Source of the DNA: Ancylobacter sonchi
Lineage (GTDB): Bacteria > Pseudomonadota > Alphaproteobacteria > Rhizobiales > Xanthobacteraceae
DNA: 64,000 bases
Direction of reading: 5' to 3'
Assembly: GCF_018390695.1 (NCBI RefSeq)
Contig: NZ_JAHBGF010000028.1
Span: 778,551 to 842,550 of the forward strand
Under the pieces are notes generated by a model. It saw only the letters and a program-made list of their open reading frames with translations, searched no databases and was not told the DNA's origin. Positions 1 to 9,166 of the stretch are shown here, one piece after another; position 1 is the first letter of the stretch, and each line of letters opens with the position of its first letter. The position numbers and the translations under genes are program-made.

Positions 1-74
1 ACGGGCAGTTGACCGCCCGGGCGCCGCTGCTAGGTTCCCCGCCCGCATTCAGGATCGCAGGGACGGGCCTAGTC

Positions 75-926
75 GTGACCGACATCGAAACCCTTCACAC
101 CGTCGCCGAGCTTCGCGCCCGGGTTCGCGCCTGGCGAGCTGCCGGCGAACGCGTCGCCCTGGTGCCCACCATGGGCGCGCTTCATGCGGGACATGTCGCG
201 CTGATGGATGCCGCGCACCGGCATGCGGACCGGATCATCGTGTCGATCTTCGTCAACCCGACCCAGTTCGCCCCCACCGAAGATCTCGCGCGCTACCCAC
301 GCACGCTCGACGCAGACCGGCAGAAGGCCTCCGCCGCCGGCGTGGACGTCGCCTTCGTTCCGGATGTGGCCGAGATGTACCCGGACGGCTTCGCCACCAC
401 CATATCGCTCGCCGGGCCGGCGCTTGGTCTCGAGACCGATTTCCGCCCGACCCATTTCGCCGGCGTCGCCACCGTGGTGGCCAAGCTGTTCACCCAGACG
501 GCACCCGACGTCGCCCTATTCGGCGAGAAGGACTACCAGCAGCTTGCCGTCGTCACCCGCATGGCGCGCGACCTCGACCTGCCGGTGGAGGTTGTCGGCG
601 TGCCCACCATGCGCGAGCCGGACGGCCTCGCCCTCTCCTCCCGCAATGTCTATCTCAGCGCAGAGGAGCGCCGCACCGCACCGCTGTTGCACAAGGCGCT
701 CACCGATGCCGCCCACGCCATCCGGTCGGGTGCGGCAGTCGCGGAGGCGGTTCAGGCGGCGCGCCGGACGGTCGGCGACGCCGGCTTCGCGGTGGATTAT
801 CTGGAAGCGCGCCACGCCGTGACGCTGGCGCCGGTGGCCGCCCTCGGCGCCGGACCGATCCGCCTTCTCGTCGCGGCGCGGCTGGGCGCGACGCGGCTCA
901 TCGACAATATCCCGGTGCCCGACTAG
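75..926 (+). CDS. panC: Pantothenate synthetase
   Basis: Catalyses ATP-dependent condensation of pantoate with beta-alanine to pantothenate, in the cytosol, on the route to coenzyme A. Visible family motifs are VPTMGALHAGH near residue 30 (ATP-binding HIGH-like), FVNPTQF near 60, GEKDYQQ near 150 and LALSSRNVYL near 185 (the KMSKS-like loop). The frame is open from position 9, but a GTG at 75 gives 283 residues, the usual length, and removes an unconserved 22-residue extension, so I chose it. The stop codon overlaps that of the convergent small gene through a shared CTAG. coaD, another CoA-pathway gene, lies 15 kb away. Confidence 0.95.
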   Translation: MTDIETLHTVAELRARVRAWRAAGERVALVPTMGALHAGHVALMDAAHRHADRIIVSIFVNPTQFAPTEDLARYPRTLDADRQKASAAGVDVAFVPDVAEMYPDGFATTISLAGPALGLETDFRPTHFAGVATVVAKLFTQTAPDVALFGEKDYQQLAVVTRMARDLDLPVEVVGVPTMREPDGLALSSRNVYLSAEERRTAPLLHKALTDAAHAIRSGAAVAEAVQAARRTVGDAGFAVDYLEARHAVTLAPVAALGAGPIRLLVAARLGATRLIDNIPVPD

Positions 927-1126
927 ACGCTCAGATACGTCACCATCATGCCGATGACGACGAGAAGCAGGCCGATTCCCAGCACATAGCGCATGGGACG
1001 GACTTCGGTCGCCTGCCGCTCCCTGGTTTGCGCCGTGACGACGACGTGCCCGCTTTCCACCACCTGACGCTCTTCCGAGACCGCCTGGCCTTCCTTCAGT
1101 CCGGTGTCGTCGATTTTCTCGGCCAT
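923..1126 (-). CDS. Small single-pass membrane protein, unknown function
   Basis: A 67-residue protein with a charged N-terminal half (residues 1-44) and one hydrophobic helix at about 46-65 (YVLGIGLLLVVIGMMVTYL) reaching almost to the C-terminus, so it is probably a tail-anchored inner-membrane protein. I recognise no family. It converges on panC and the two stop codons interleave in CTAG. The ATG start at 1126 is followed by MAEKIDDTG. Existence is supported by the clean hydrophobic segment and close packing between flanking genes; function is unknown. Confidence 0.6.
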   Translation of the reverse strand: MAEKIDDTGLKEGQAVSEERQVVESGHVVVTAQTRERQATEVRPMRYVLGIGLLLVVIGMMVTYLSV

Positions 1127-1194
1127 ATCTGCCTCCTCCCGACGGATTTCCGCAGGGACAACGCATCAAACGGCCGTTTCGGTTCCCTTCCGCC

Positions 1195-1626
1195 TCAGAG
1201 CAGCCCGAGCGACCTCAGCTCCCGGCGCAGTTCGTCGGGCATGGCCGCCGCCTGCTCGCCGGCAAGATCCACCGGCGCGTCCTTGGGCTGAAGGTAGCGC
1301 CATCCCTGGAAGGGACGGCTCGGGCGCGGCTCCACCCGGTGCAGCACCGGCTCCAGCACGAGGTGGCAGCGGCGGATGCCGTCGGAATCGACGAAGGGAC
1401 GGATGGCGGTCAACTGCTGGCGGCACGCCACCTCGCCCTTGATCACCCAATAGAGCGAGCCGCCGTCGAGCAGTTCCTCGGTGCGGGTCGGCACCATGCG
1501 GGTGGTGTGGGTCTGCTCGACGGGAAGGCCACGCGCATCCCGCGCGGCCAGCGTCTCGGCGATCCACTCCTCGAGATCCTTGATCGATTCGGCTCCGACA
1601 CAGAGCTTGAGAAGGTGCAGCGGCAT
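1195..1626 (-). CDS. DUF1489 family protein
   Basis: A 143-residue cytosolic protein of the alphaproteobacterial DUF1489 family, function unknown. It starts MPLHLLKLCVG and continues with SIKDLEEWI, a conserved family N-terminus; TRMVPTRTEELLDGGSLYWVIKG and the WRYLQP stretch near residue 115 also fit. The frame is open to 1665, but the ATG at 1626 matches the family start, so the 13 extra residues were excluded. It lies 57 bp downstream of the glutathione transferase on the same strand and may be co-transcribed with it. Confidence 0.82.
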   Translation of the reverse strand: MPLHLLKLCVGAESIKDLEEWIAETLAARDARGLPVEQTHTTRMVPTRTEELLDGGSLYWVIKGEVACRQQLTAIRPFVDSDGIRRCHLVLEPVLHRVEPRPSRPFQGWRYLQPKDAPVDLAGEQAAAMPDELRRELRSLGLL

Positions 1627-1683
1627 GCGGGGCTCGGAAAGCGCGACGGAAGGGCCGCGCGACAATGGCCGGCGGAGGCCCTC

Positions 1684-2358
1684 CTATACGCGCTTCACCA
1701 CCGGCCAGTCGACCTCGTCCTCCGGCAACAGCTGCTCTTCCTTCAGGGCAGCGGCCTTCCATTCGACAAAGGCTGGATGCGCATGGATCGCCTCCACATA
1801 GGCGCCGACCACCGCGTCGACCGGCAGGTCATAGGTACGGATGCGAGTGGCGACCGGCGCATACATCGCGTCGGCGCCGCTGAAGGCACCGAACAGGAAA
1901 TCACCGCCGGCCCCGAAACGCTCGCGCGCCGTACGCCAGCGGGAGGCGATGCCGGCGAGATCGGCGGCTGCCTTGTCGGAAAGCGCAAGCGACTCCACCG
2001 GCCGCCACAGATTCATCGGCACGGCCGAGCGCAGGGCTCCGAAGCCGCCATGCATCTCCGTGGCGATCGAGCGGGCATGCGCACGCGCCACCGGCTCAGC
2101 AGGCCAGATCGCCTTGTCGGGAAAGCGCTCGGCGACGTGTTCGATAATGGCCAGCGATTCCCACACCGCCGCCTCGCCGTCGAGCAGCAGCGGCACCCGC
2201 TTTGCCGGCGAATGCACGCCGATCCGGGCCTTGAAATCGGGGTCGCCGAGCAGCACCACTTCTTCGGCGAAGGGGATGCCGAACGCCTTGAGCAGCAGCC
2301 AGGGCCGCAGCGACCAGGACGAATAATTCTTGTTTCCGATCAACAGCTTCAGTGCCAT
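1684..2358 (-). CDS. Glutathione S-transferase family protein
   Basis: A 224-residue protein with an N-terminal thioredoxin-like domain (residues 1-80: NYSSWSLRPWLLLKAFGIPF, then VPLLLDGEAAVWESLAIIEH, the glutathione-binding cis-Pro and ES motif) and a helical C-terminal domain. The Ser in SSW is the likely activating residue. The substrate cannot be told from sequence. The ATG at 2358 is preceded by GAGGAGGGG, a strong ribosome binding site, which overrides the longer open frame to 2529. The DUF1489 gene follows on the same strand. Confidence 0.88.
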   Translation of the reverse strand: MALKLLIGNKNYSSWSLRPWLLLKAFGIPFAEEVVLLGDPDFKARIGVHSPAKRVPLLLDGEAAVWESLAIIEHVAERFPDKAIWPAEPVARAHARSIATEMHGGFGALRSAVPMNLWRPVESLALSDKAAADLAGIASRWRTARERFGAGGDFLFGAFSGADAMYAPVATRIRTYDLPVDAVVGAYVEAIHAHPAFVEWKAAALKEEQLLPEDEVDWPVVKRV

Positions 2359-2594
2359 GAGCCCCTCCTCGCGCCATCCCCGCTTCATGCCAGAGTGGAG
2401 CGACATGCTGTCTCGGACAAGCGAAGAGCTGTCATGGCGCCCATCAGCGTCGATGATGCATTGCATGAAGATTGGGCGCCAAGTCTCGGCTGGCAGCCCT
2501 CGATCGTCCCGGCCCGCGGCCCCGAACAACGGGCCCTCGCACAGCGGCCGCTGTCAACGGCCAGCACCGTGCCGGATCAGTTCGGGATCGGCGA

Positions 2595-2720
2595 TCAGCC
2601 GACCACCGCGTTCGCGCCGCCGAAACCGCCGAACAGATAGACGAGGGCAATGCCCGCCAGGAAAGCGACGACAGCCCAACGCGCAACTCCCCAACAGGAG
2701 CGCTCGGTAAGGGAATTCAT
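2595..2720 (-). CDS. Small membrane protein (41 aa), hypothetical
   Basis: A short frame: MNSLTERSCW, then a hydrophobic helix (WAVVAFLAGIALVYLFGG, residues about 15-32) and a Gly-rich tail ending VVG. A GGAG element lies about 7 bp before the ATG. A 20-bp inverted repeat sits 68 bp upstream in an AT-rich promoter-like region. Length, leader and single helix suggest a real small inner-membrane protein. I recognise no family, and comparative support is lacking, so the call is provisional. Confidence 0.5.
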   Translation of the reverse strand: MNSLTERSCWGVARWAVVAFLAGIALVYLFGGFGGANAVVG

Positions 2721-2787
2721 TCTTAACTCCGGATATTCCCGTTTCACCGCTCGAAGGCCGGAATAAGACATCGGCCATATGCGGATT

Positions 2788-2807
2788 GTTTCAATATTTA
2801 ATGAAAC
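2788..2807. promoter_or_regulatory. 20-bp inverted repeat, possible operator
   Basis: GTTTCA (2788-2793) and TGAAAC (2802-2807) form perfect 6-bp arms around an AT-only 8-bp centre (atatttaa). It lies in an unusually AT-rich divergent intergenic region between the 41-residue membrane protein (minus strand, start 2720) and the DUF599 gene (plus strand, start 2999). Shape and position suit a dimeric regulator site. No regulator is identified and there is no second copy in view. Confidence 0.3.
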
Positions 2808-2998
2808 GTTACTGCCCGTGCAATCGCGTTACGGAAGCCGCGCACTGCATAATGCACATATCTGGTGCGCAAATAACGCATGCCCGCTTTTTGCACATCC
2901 GCCTTTTGCGATTGTCTTGAAAGCCCTTTGGGAGCTTATCACGATGGCATCGGCAGGCGGCGGGTTCGCCGAATCGGCTTCAGGGAATCACATCGGAA

Positions 2999-3712
2999 AT
3001 GGAAGCCAAGTCCGTGATCGGTTTTTCCTATCTCGACTATGGCGCGCTCGCGGTCTTCGCCCTGGCCTGGTTTGCCTATCACCAGCTGATGGAGGGCCAC
3101 TGGGCGGAGGGCCGCACGCTCAACCAGCGCATGGACGCCTTCCGGCACGAGTGGATGCAGCGGATGCTGGCGCGGGAAAATCGCATCGTCGATACCCAGA
3201 TCGTCGCCGCACTGCAGAACGGCACCGCCTTCTTCGCCTCGACGTCTCTGCTCGCCATCGGCGCCTCGCTGGCGATCCTGCGCTCCACCGAGGAAGTGCT
3301 CGCCATCTTCTCGCACCTGCCGATGGTGCAGATCGACCGGGCCGGCTGGGAGATCAAGACGCTGGGCATCACCCTCATCTTCGCCCATGTCTTCTTCAAG
3401 TTTGCCTGGGCGTATCGGCTGTTCAACTACACCGCGATCCTGCTCGGCTCGACGCCGCCTCCCGCGGAGGCCGCGACGCCGCAGGCACAGGCGCATGTCG
3501 CCAGGCTGGCCCGCATGGCCACCCTGGCCGGCCGGCACTTCAACCGGGGGCAACGCTCCTTCTTCTTCGCCATCGCCTATCTCGGCTGGTACATTAACGG
3601 CTGGGTACTCATCATGGGGACGATCGCGATCTTCGTGGTGATGCTGAACCGCCAGTTCGGGCGCGACTCGCACTGGGTGCTCGACGAGACCGCTACCTTG
3701 GAAAACTCATGA
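2999..3712 (+). CDS. DUF599 family membrane protein
   Basis: A 237-residue integral membrane protein of the DUF599 family, function unknown. Hydrophobic segments appear near residues 10-27, 76-98, 117-140 and 200-222, giving about four helices, with a conserved loop NQRMDAFRHEWMQRML near 42-57. The RGQRSFFFAIAYLGWYINGW stretch is typical of the family. Its ATGA stop overlaps the start of the DUF3253 gene by 4 bp, so the two are translationally coupled. Confidence 0.85.
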   Translation: MEAKSVIGFSYLDYGALAVFALAWFAYHQLMEGHWAEGRTLNQRMDAFRHEWMQRMLARENRIVDTQIVAALQNGTAFFASTSLLAIGASLAILRSTEEVLAIFSHLPMVQIDRAGWEIKTLGITLIFAHVFFKFAWAYRLFNYTAILLGSTPPPAEAATPQAQAHVARLARMATLAGRHFNRGQRSFFFAIAYLGWYINGWVLIMGTIAIFVVMLNRQFGRDSHWVLDETATLENS

Positions 3713-4008
3713 CCGACGCCGCGCCTTCCACCCTGCCCTCCGAAAGCGACATCGAAGCTGCAATCCGCGCCGCGCTGGACGGTGCCGCCCGCACCATAGG
3801 TCCGGAAGCCCCGGCGCGTGCCCTGATGCCGGACGGCAAGTGGCAGGCCGTGTTGCCGATGGTGCGGCGGGTAGCGGTGCGTCTGGCGAAGGAAGGCGCG
3901 CTCGGCATCTACCGCAAGGGCAAGCCCGTCGATCCCACCGACTTCCGCGGCGTCTACCGGCTGGGACCGCCGGCGGCGGCGACGACGGAAGCTCCCACGC
4001 AGGACTGA
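3709..4008 (+). CDS. DUF3253 domain protein
   Basis: A 99-residue soluble protein resembling DUF3253, a small winged-helix-like family of unknown function: an N-terminal helix (ESDIEAAIRAALDGAARTIGP), the segment ALMPDGKWQAVLPMVRRVAVRLAKEGALGIYRKGKPVDP, and a family-typical FRGVYRLG end. It starts within the stop of the DUF599 gene (ATGA). Whether it binds DNA is not known. Confidence 0.78.
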   Translation: MTDAAPSTLPSESDIEAAIRAALDGAARTIGPEAPARALMPDGKWQAVLPMVRRVAVRLAKEGALGIYRKGKPVDPTDFRGVYRLGPPAAATTEAPTQD

Positions 4009-4023
4009 TGCGCAGAGCGGCTG

Positions 4024-4842
4024 CTACGTGGTCGGCCCGGGAAACAGGGTGCCGATGCGCCCGGTCATCCGATAGGCAACGAGGCCGATCCATTCGCGCA
4101 ATGCCGCGTCGGTCATTTCCAGTCCCTCGCTGACCCGGGCGAAGAGGCGCGTCCATTGCGGCGTCCCCTCCGTGCGGTAGTCCACGGGATAGGCGACAAC
4201 CGGGAAACCGGCCGCCTCGAAGCAGCCAATGGCACGCGGCATGTGCAGCGCCGAGGTGACCAGCAGCCAGCGCTCGCCGGGCGCCGGGCGTACCAGATCC
4301 CGCGACAGCGCAGCGTTCTCGGCGGTATTGCGCGAGGCAGCCTCGAACGTGACCCGCGCCGGATCGACGCCGAGCTGCGGCAGCACCATGCGCACGACAT
4401 CAGCTTCCGACAGGGAGGGCCTCTCAAAGTCGCCGCTGCCGCCGGAAAACACGATGCGCGCCTGCGGGTAGCGCCGCGACAGGTCGGCGAGCGCCATCAC
4501 GCGCTCCCCCGCCTGGGTCAGCGCCGGCTGCCCCCGCGCGGCGGTGACGTCCGGCCGCTCGCTGCCGCCCAGCACCACCACACCAGTGATGGGACGGCCG
4601 TCATCGACGAAAATCGGGAAGCGGTTCTCCAGCGGCACCGCCAGCGCCCGGCCAACAGGACCGAGGCCGCAGATCAGCAGGCCGAGAATACCGAGCGTCG
4701 TCAGCCAGTAGCCGGCGCGGCGATGGCGCAGACTCACCAGCAGGCCGAGCCCGGCGAAAAAGACCAGGGCACTGGAGGGCACCGCCAGCATCCACAACAG
4801 CTTGGCCGTATAGAAGAAGGCGGAGCCGGCCGCGCCCTCCAT
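4024..4842 (-). CDS. YdcF family protein (ElyC/SanA-like DUF218 domain)
   Basis: A 272-residue protein with two N-terminal hydrophobic segments (residues about 9-30 and 40-66) followed by a DUF218 domain: GVVVLGGSERPD near 85, RIVFSGGSGDF near 125, EAASRNTAENA near 165 and LLVTSALHMPRAIGCFEAAGF near 195. Members are envelope-associated and linked to cell-wall or carrier-lipid metabolism in some bacteria; the exact role here is not deducible. The ATG at 4842 overlaps the stop of the upstream GGDEF-EAL gene by one base (TGATG), indicating coupled translation. The frame continues open to 5427 only as a shadow of that gene. Confidence 0.85.
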   Translation of the reverse strand: MEGAAGSAFFYTAKLLWMLAVPSSALVFFAGLGLLVSLRHRRAGYWLTTLGILGLLICGLGPVGRALAVPLENRFPIFVDDGRPITGVVVLGGSERPDVTAARGQPALTQAGERVMALADLSRRYPQARIVFSGGSGDFERPSLSEADVVRMVLPQLGVDPARVTFEAASRNTAENAALSRDLVRPAPGERWLLVTSALHMPRAIGCFEAAGFPVVAYPVDYRTEGTPQWTRLFARVSEGLEMTDAALREWIGLVAYRMTGRIGTLFPGPTT

Positions 4843-7097
4843 CACACTTCCGCGTGGCGGATCACGGCATATTCGCGAACCCGCTTCACCTGGTCGAGAT
4901 AGCGGCCGAGGCTGCTCACCGGCATCGGGCTGGCCAGCAGATAGCCCTGCACGTGGTGGCAGCCGACCGACTGGAGGTAACGCAGCTGCTCGCGCGTCTC
5001 CACACCTTCCGCGGTCACGGTGATGGCGAGCGCCCGGGCGAGGCGTACCACGCAGTCGATGATGGCGGCTGCGTCGTCGGTCTGGCCGATGTTCTGGATG
5101 AAGCTGCGGTCGATCTTGATGGTGTCGACGCGGAAGCGGCGGAGATAGCCGAGCGAGGAATAACCCGAGCCGAAATCGTCGAGGGCGACGCGCACCCCCA
5201 TATTGCGCAACGCCGTCAGTGAGGCGAAGGCCTCCGGCTGGTTGCCGAGCAGCAGGTTCTCGGTGATCTCGATCTCCAGCCGCTCGGCGGGAAAGCCGGT
5301 CTCCTCGAGGATCTTCCGCACCGCGCCGGCGAGGTCGCGCATGCGGAAGTCCACCGGCGAGAGATTGACCGCCACCCGCGCCGCACCCCAGTCGCCGGCC
5401 TGCTCGCAGGCGCGCCGCAGCGCCCACAGGTCGAGCTCGCTGATCAGCCCCGACTGTTCGGCGACCGGCACGAATTCTCCCGGCGAGATCAGCCCGCGCG
5501 AGGGATGGATCCAGCGCAACAGCGCCTCGAAGCCGATCACGGTGCGGCCGTCCGCCGAGAATTGCGGCTGGTAGAACAGCGTCAGCTCGTTGTCGCGCAT
5601 CGCCCGCTGCAGGTCGGTCTCGATCTCGCGCCGCTGGCGGACCTCATGCTCCATGCGCGGCTCGAACCGTCGCATCACGCCGCGTCCATCCGCCTTGGCG
5701 CGGTACACCGCGATGTCAGCCAACCGGATCAGTTCGCTGGCCTCGCCGCCGTCGGCGGGTGCGACCGTAGCGCCGATCGAGCCGCCGACCACCAGGGCCT
5801 GGCCGCCGATCGAGGTCGGCCGTCGGACCGCCTCCAATATGGTGTTGCCGATCGCCTCCACCTCGCCGGGTGTGTCGCCGACCGGCACCAGGATGACGAA
5901 CTCGTCACCGCCGAACCGTGAGGCCAGCAGCCCCGGCATGGTCAGCGCCTTCAACCGCGCGCCGATCTCCGCCAGCACCACGTCGCCGACATGATGCCCG
6001 AGCGTGTCGTTGATGTCCTTGAAGCCGTCCAGATCGAGGAAGAATACCGCCAGCCGATGCCCATCCCCCTCCAGCCGCGCGAGGCGGTCGCCCAGCACGC
6101 GCATCAGCATGGCGCGATTGGCGAGACCGCACAGCGGGTCGACATAGGCAAGCCGCGAGGCATAGGCCTCGCTGGCCGCGAGGTTTCGCGTCGCCCGGCG
6201 CGCATACCAGAGCACGCCGGCTGCCGCGACCAGCAGCAACACCGTGGTCGCCATCAAGGCCGGCAGCAGGGCGTGCAGCAGTGCCGTGCCAGGGGTATCC
6301 GGCTTCCACACCAGCCACGCCGGCTGGCTCTCTCCGGCGGCGAACGGGATCGCCACGCCATGGCGGTCGGCGGCAGGCGGCTGGAGGCTGACGGTCGGTT
6401 CGGCGATACGCAGCTCACGTGCGAGGCTGTTCAGGAAATGGTCGTCGATGAACAGAACGGTGACGGCGACCGGCGGAATCTGCTCGGGCGCGATCACCCG
6501 GCCATAGTCCGGCGTGATACTGATGGCACCGACCAGCGCCGGCCGGCCTTCCACGCGCACATAGCCGGCGCGAAAGGCCGAAGGCGCGTTGCCCTGCAGC
6601 CCGGCGGCCGCGCCGTCATTACGCCCCGACCGTCCGGCGACCGCCTTCTGGACGTCGTAGACGAAAGGCATCAGCGCGTCGCCGTCGAAGATCGCCTGCT
6701 CGCCGGCAACCTTCTCGCCATCGATCGCCGCATAGGCGACCGAGGTGTCGAGCACGATATAGGAACGGTCGTGGTGGTCCTGGTCGCGCAGCCACTTGCC
6801 GTAATTGCGGTGCACCCAGTCGACGTCGAGGAAATAAGCCGTCCGCAGTACCGATTCGTCCCAATGCGCGAAGCTGGCGAGATCCCGTTGCAGCAGGCCG
6901 ACCTTGCCTTGCAGGGCATCGGCGACGACGCCGGTCCATCGCTGGCGCGCCGAGGCATCGACCCGCTCCGCCGCCAGCAGGGCGAAGGCGCCCATGGCGA
7001 CGATCGCGGCGCACACCACCAGCGCCACCGCCAGGATTGTACGGTCGCTCGCCTTTGCCGAAGCCGTGCCGGCTCCACTGTCGATCGGAATACGCAT
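4842..7097 (-). CDS. CHASE4-GGDEF-EAL cyclic-di-GMP protein
   Basis: A 751-residue inner-membrane protein predicted to make and/or degrade cyclic di-GMP. Order: TM helix about 20-43, a periplasmic CHASE4-like sensor about 45-265, a second TM about 275-300, a GGDEF domain, then an EAL domain. The GGDEF motif is intact (SRFGGDEFVIL, near 396-400), with no RxxD inhibitory site five residues upstream. EAL is intact (GFEALLRW, near 525), and so are NLSPVDFR, the DDFGSGYSSLGYL loop and EGVETREQ. Both activities are therefore possible. I prefer ATG 7097 over a TTG at 7136. The YdcF gene is overlapped downstream. Confidence 0.92.
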   Translation of the reverse strand: MRIPIDSGAGTASAKASDRTILAVALVVCAAIVAMGAFALLAAERVDASARQRWTGVVADALQGKVGLLQRDLASFAHWDESVLRTAYFLDVDWVHRNYGKWLRDQDHHDRSYIVLDTSVAYAAIDGEKVAGEQAIFDGDALMPFVYDVQKAVAGRSGRNDGAAAGLQGNAPSAFRAGYVRVEGRPALVGAISITPDYGRVIAPEQIPPVAVTVLFIDDHFLNSLARELRIAEPTVSLQPPAADRHGVAIPFAAGESQPAWLVWKPDTPGTALLHALLPALMATTVLLLVAAAGVLWYARRATRNLAASEAYASRLAYVDPLCGLANRAMLMRVLGDRLARLEGDGHRLAVFFLDLDGFKDINDTLGHHVGDVVLAEIGARLKALTMPGLLASRFGGDEFVILVPVGDTPGEVEAIGNTILEAVRRPTSIGGQALVVGGSIGATVAPADGGEASELIRLADIAVYRAKADGRGVMRRFEPRMEHEVRQRREIETDLQRAMRDNELTLFYQPQFSADGRTVIGFEALLRWIHPSRGLISPGEFVPVAEQSGLISELDLWALRRACEQAGDWGAARVAVNLSPVDFRMRDLAGAVRKILEETGFPAERLEIEITENLLLGNQPEAFASLTALRNMGVRVALDDFGSGYSSLGYLRRFRVDTIKIDRSFIQNIGQTDDAAAIIDCVVRLARALAITVTAEGVETREQLRYLQSVGCHHVQGYLLASPMPVSSLGRYLDQVKRVREYAVIRHAEV

Positions 7098-7300
7098 TGC
7101 CGCCTGCCCGCTGCGATTTCCGATCAGAGGGTCCAAGCCGGCTCGCCCGACTCCCTCATGCCATCGATCCTCATTATTCCCTGACTTAACGGGCGAAACT
7201 TAATGTGGCTTGAAAGAATGAAAGAGATCGGTCGCCCCGCCGATCACCTCGCATGTGACATCATCGCGGCAATTCGCGCAAACGTGAATCGACGGCAAAT

Positions 7301-8701
7301 TCAGAACCAGAGCGCGGCGATACCCAGAAAGGCGAAGAAACCGATCACATCGGTGATGGTGGTCACGAAGGGGCCGGACGACACTGCCGGATCGACGCCC
7401 ATCCTGTTGAGCGTCAGCGGAACAAGAATGCCGCCCAGCGCCGCGGCGACCAGGTTGATGATCATCGCCAGGGCGATGACATAGCCGAGATCGGCGACGC
7501 CGAACCGGGCGAACACCACCGCCGCCATGATCACCGCGAAGACGACGCCGTTGAACAGCCCGACCAGCAATTCGCGGGCGATGACGCGCTTGGCATTGCT
7601 GGCGCGCAATTCGCGCGTGGCGATGGCGCGCACCGCGACCGTCATGGTCTGCGTGGCGGCATTTCCGCCCTGGCTGGCGACGATCGGCATCAACACCGCC
7701 AGTGCGACCAGCTTCTGCAATTCGTCCTCGAACAGCGAGATCACCGCCGAGGCGAGGTTGGCGGCGATGAGGTTGACCAGCAGCCAGGAAAAGCGGCTCT
7801 TGGCGATGTACCAGAAGCTGTCGGACAGCTCCTCGTCGGCGGCGACGCCGCCGAGCGCCTTCACGTCCTCGTCGGCCTCCTCCTGGATGACGTCGACGAT
7901 GTCGTCGACGGTCAGCACGCCGACCAGCCGCCCGGCGCCGTCGACCACCGGCGCGGAGATGAGGTTGTAGCGCTCGAAGACACGCGCCACGTCCTCCTGG
8001 TCGTCCGTCGCCTGCACCACATGGCGGTCGGGCGTCACCACGTCGGCGAGCTTCAGCCCGCGCTTGGTGCGCAGCAGTCGGTCGAGCGGCACCGAGCCGG
8101 TCAGCCGGTAGGTGGGATCGACCACGAAAACCTCGAAGAAGGTCTCCGGCAATCCTTCCGTCTCGCCGAGATAGTCCAGCGTCTGCCCGACGGTCCAGAA
8201 CGGCGGCAGCGCGATGAACTCGGTCTGCATGCGCCGGCCGGCGCTCTCTTCCGGATAGTCGAGGCTGCGCTGCAGCGCCGCGCGCTCGGTGAGCGGCAGA
8301 TGGCCGAGAATCTCCTGCTTGTCGGCATCGTCGAGATCTTCGAGAATGTAGACTGCGTCGTCGGAATCGAGGTCGCGCACGCCCTCGACCACCGTCTCGG
8401 TCTCCAGTTCCTCGAGGATCTGGACGCGGACGGTCTCGTCGAGCTCGGTGAGCGCGGTGAAGTCGAAATCGGCGCCGAGCAGTTCGATCAGTTTCGGCCG
8501 GGCCGGCGCCGGCAGCGCTTCCAGCAGGCGGGCGAGATCGGTCTCGTGGAAATCGGCGACGAGGTCGCGCAGTTCGCCGCCGCGCCCCGCCTCGATGGCA
8601 TTGCTTACCCGCTCGATGAAGGCGGGATCGTCGATCAGGGCGAGTTCGTCCTCGGGCTCGCGCTCGTCCGGACGAACGGCGAGATCGGTATCGTCGTTCA
8701 T
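7301..8701 (-). CDS. mgtE: Magnesium transporter MgtE
   Basis: A 466-residue Mg2+ channel/transporter. A long acidic N-terminal regulatory domain (superhelical N domain, residues about 20-130) precedes a CBS pair (about 135-260, with VVDPTYRLTGSVPLDRLL and GRLVGVLTVDDIVDVIQEEADED). Five C-terminal TM helices contain PIVASQGGNAATQTMTVAVR, the conserved pore segment. ATG 8701 carries GGAGGTC 6 bp upstream; a TTG four codons earlier is less likely. The gene is divergent from acylphosphatase. I saw no magnesium riboswitch upstream. Confidence 0.95.
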   Translation of the reverse strand: MNDDTDLAVRPDEREPEDELALIDDPAFIERVSNAIEAGRGGELRDLVADFHETDLARLLEALPAPARPKLIELLGADFDFTALTELDETVRVQILEELETETVVEGVRDLDSDDAVYILEDLDDADKQEILGHLPLTERAALQRSLDYPEESAGRRMQTEFIALPPFWTVGQTLDYLGETEGLPETFFEVFVVDPTYRLTGSVPLDRLLRTKRGLKLADVVTPDRHVVQATDDQEDVARVFERYNLISAPVVDGAGRLVGVLTVDDIVDVIQEEADEDVKALGGVAADEELSDSFWYIAKSRFSWLLVNLIAANLASAVISLFEDELQKLVALAVLMPIVASQGGNAATQTMTVAVRAIATRELRASNAKRVIARELLVGLFNGVVFAVIMAAVVFARFGVADLGYVIALAMIINLVAAALGGILVPLTLNRMGVDPAVSSGPFVTTITDVIGFFAFLGIAALWF

Positions 8702-8876
8702 GCCGACCTCCAATGTCTGCGGATCTGGATCCGATCGTGGATTCGAGGAACGGAGCTGTTCTTATGAAGCATTGCCAGGGAAGGCAAATAGCGGCGCCAG
8801 CCTCGCGCGCCAGCCTCGGGAACGCGGCTCAGCCCACCCCGCCGCTCCCCGCCGCCTCCGGCCGGGCGCTGTCGTC

Positions 8877-9161
8877 GTGAACGCGTCGCGCGGCCTGCGC
8901 ATCGTCGTTCACGGCCGGGTCCAAGGCGTCGGCTATCGCGCCTGGCTGGCGATGGAAGCAGGACGGCGCGGCCTGCGTGGCTGGGTTCGCAATCGCCGCG
9001 ACGGCACGGTGGAGGCGCTGCTCCACGCCGACGAGGCGACCATGGAGGCCTTGATCGACGCCTGCCGGCGCGGACCAGCGGCCGCCTCGGTCAGCGCCAT
9101 CGACCGGTTCGAGACGGATGAGGTGCCGCCGGCGAGCTTCGAGGTTCGCGCCTCGGCGTGA
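8877..9161 (+). CDS. acyP: Acylphosphatase
   Basis: A 94-residue enzyme hydrolysing carboxyl-phosphate bonds of small acyl phosphates. The signature VHGRVQGVGYRAW (about residues 11-23) contains the phosphate-binding Arg, and WVRNRRDGTVEA (about 37-48) contains the catalytic Asn. The frame is open far upstream, but a GTG at 8877 gives the standard family length. It is convergent with lipB, whose stop is only 5 bp beyond this gene. Confidence 0.9.
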   Translation: MNASRGLRIVVHGRVQGVGYRAWLAMEAGRRGLRGWVRNRRDGTVEALLHADEATMEALIDACRRGPAAASVSAIDRFETDEVPPASFEVRASA

Positions 9162-9166
9162 ACGGC

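Noticed and set aside
7098..7300. Possible magnesium riboswitch near mgtE
   Set aside because: This gap is downstream of mgtE, and the true upstream side (8702-8876) shows no recognisable magnesium-sensor fold.
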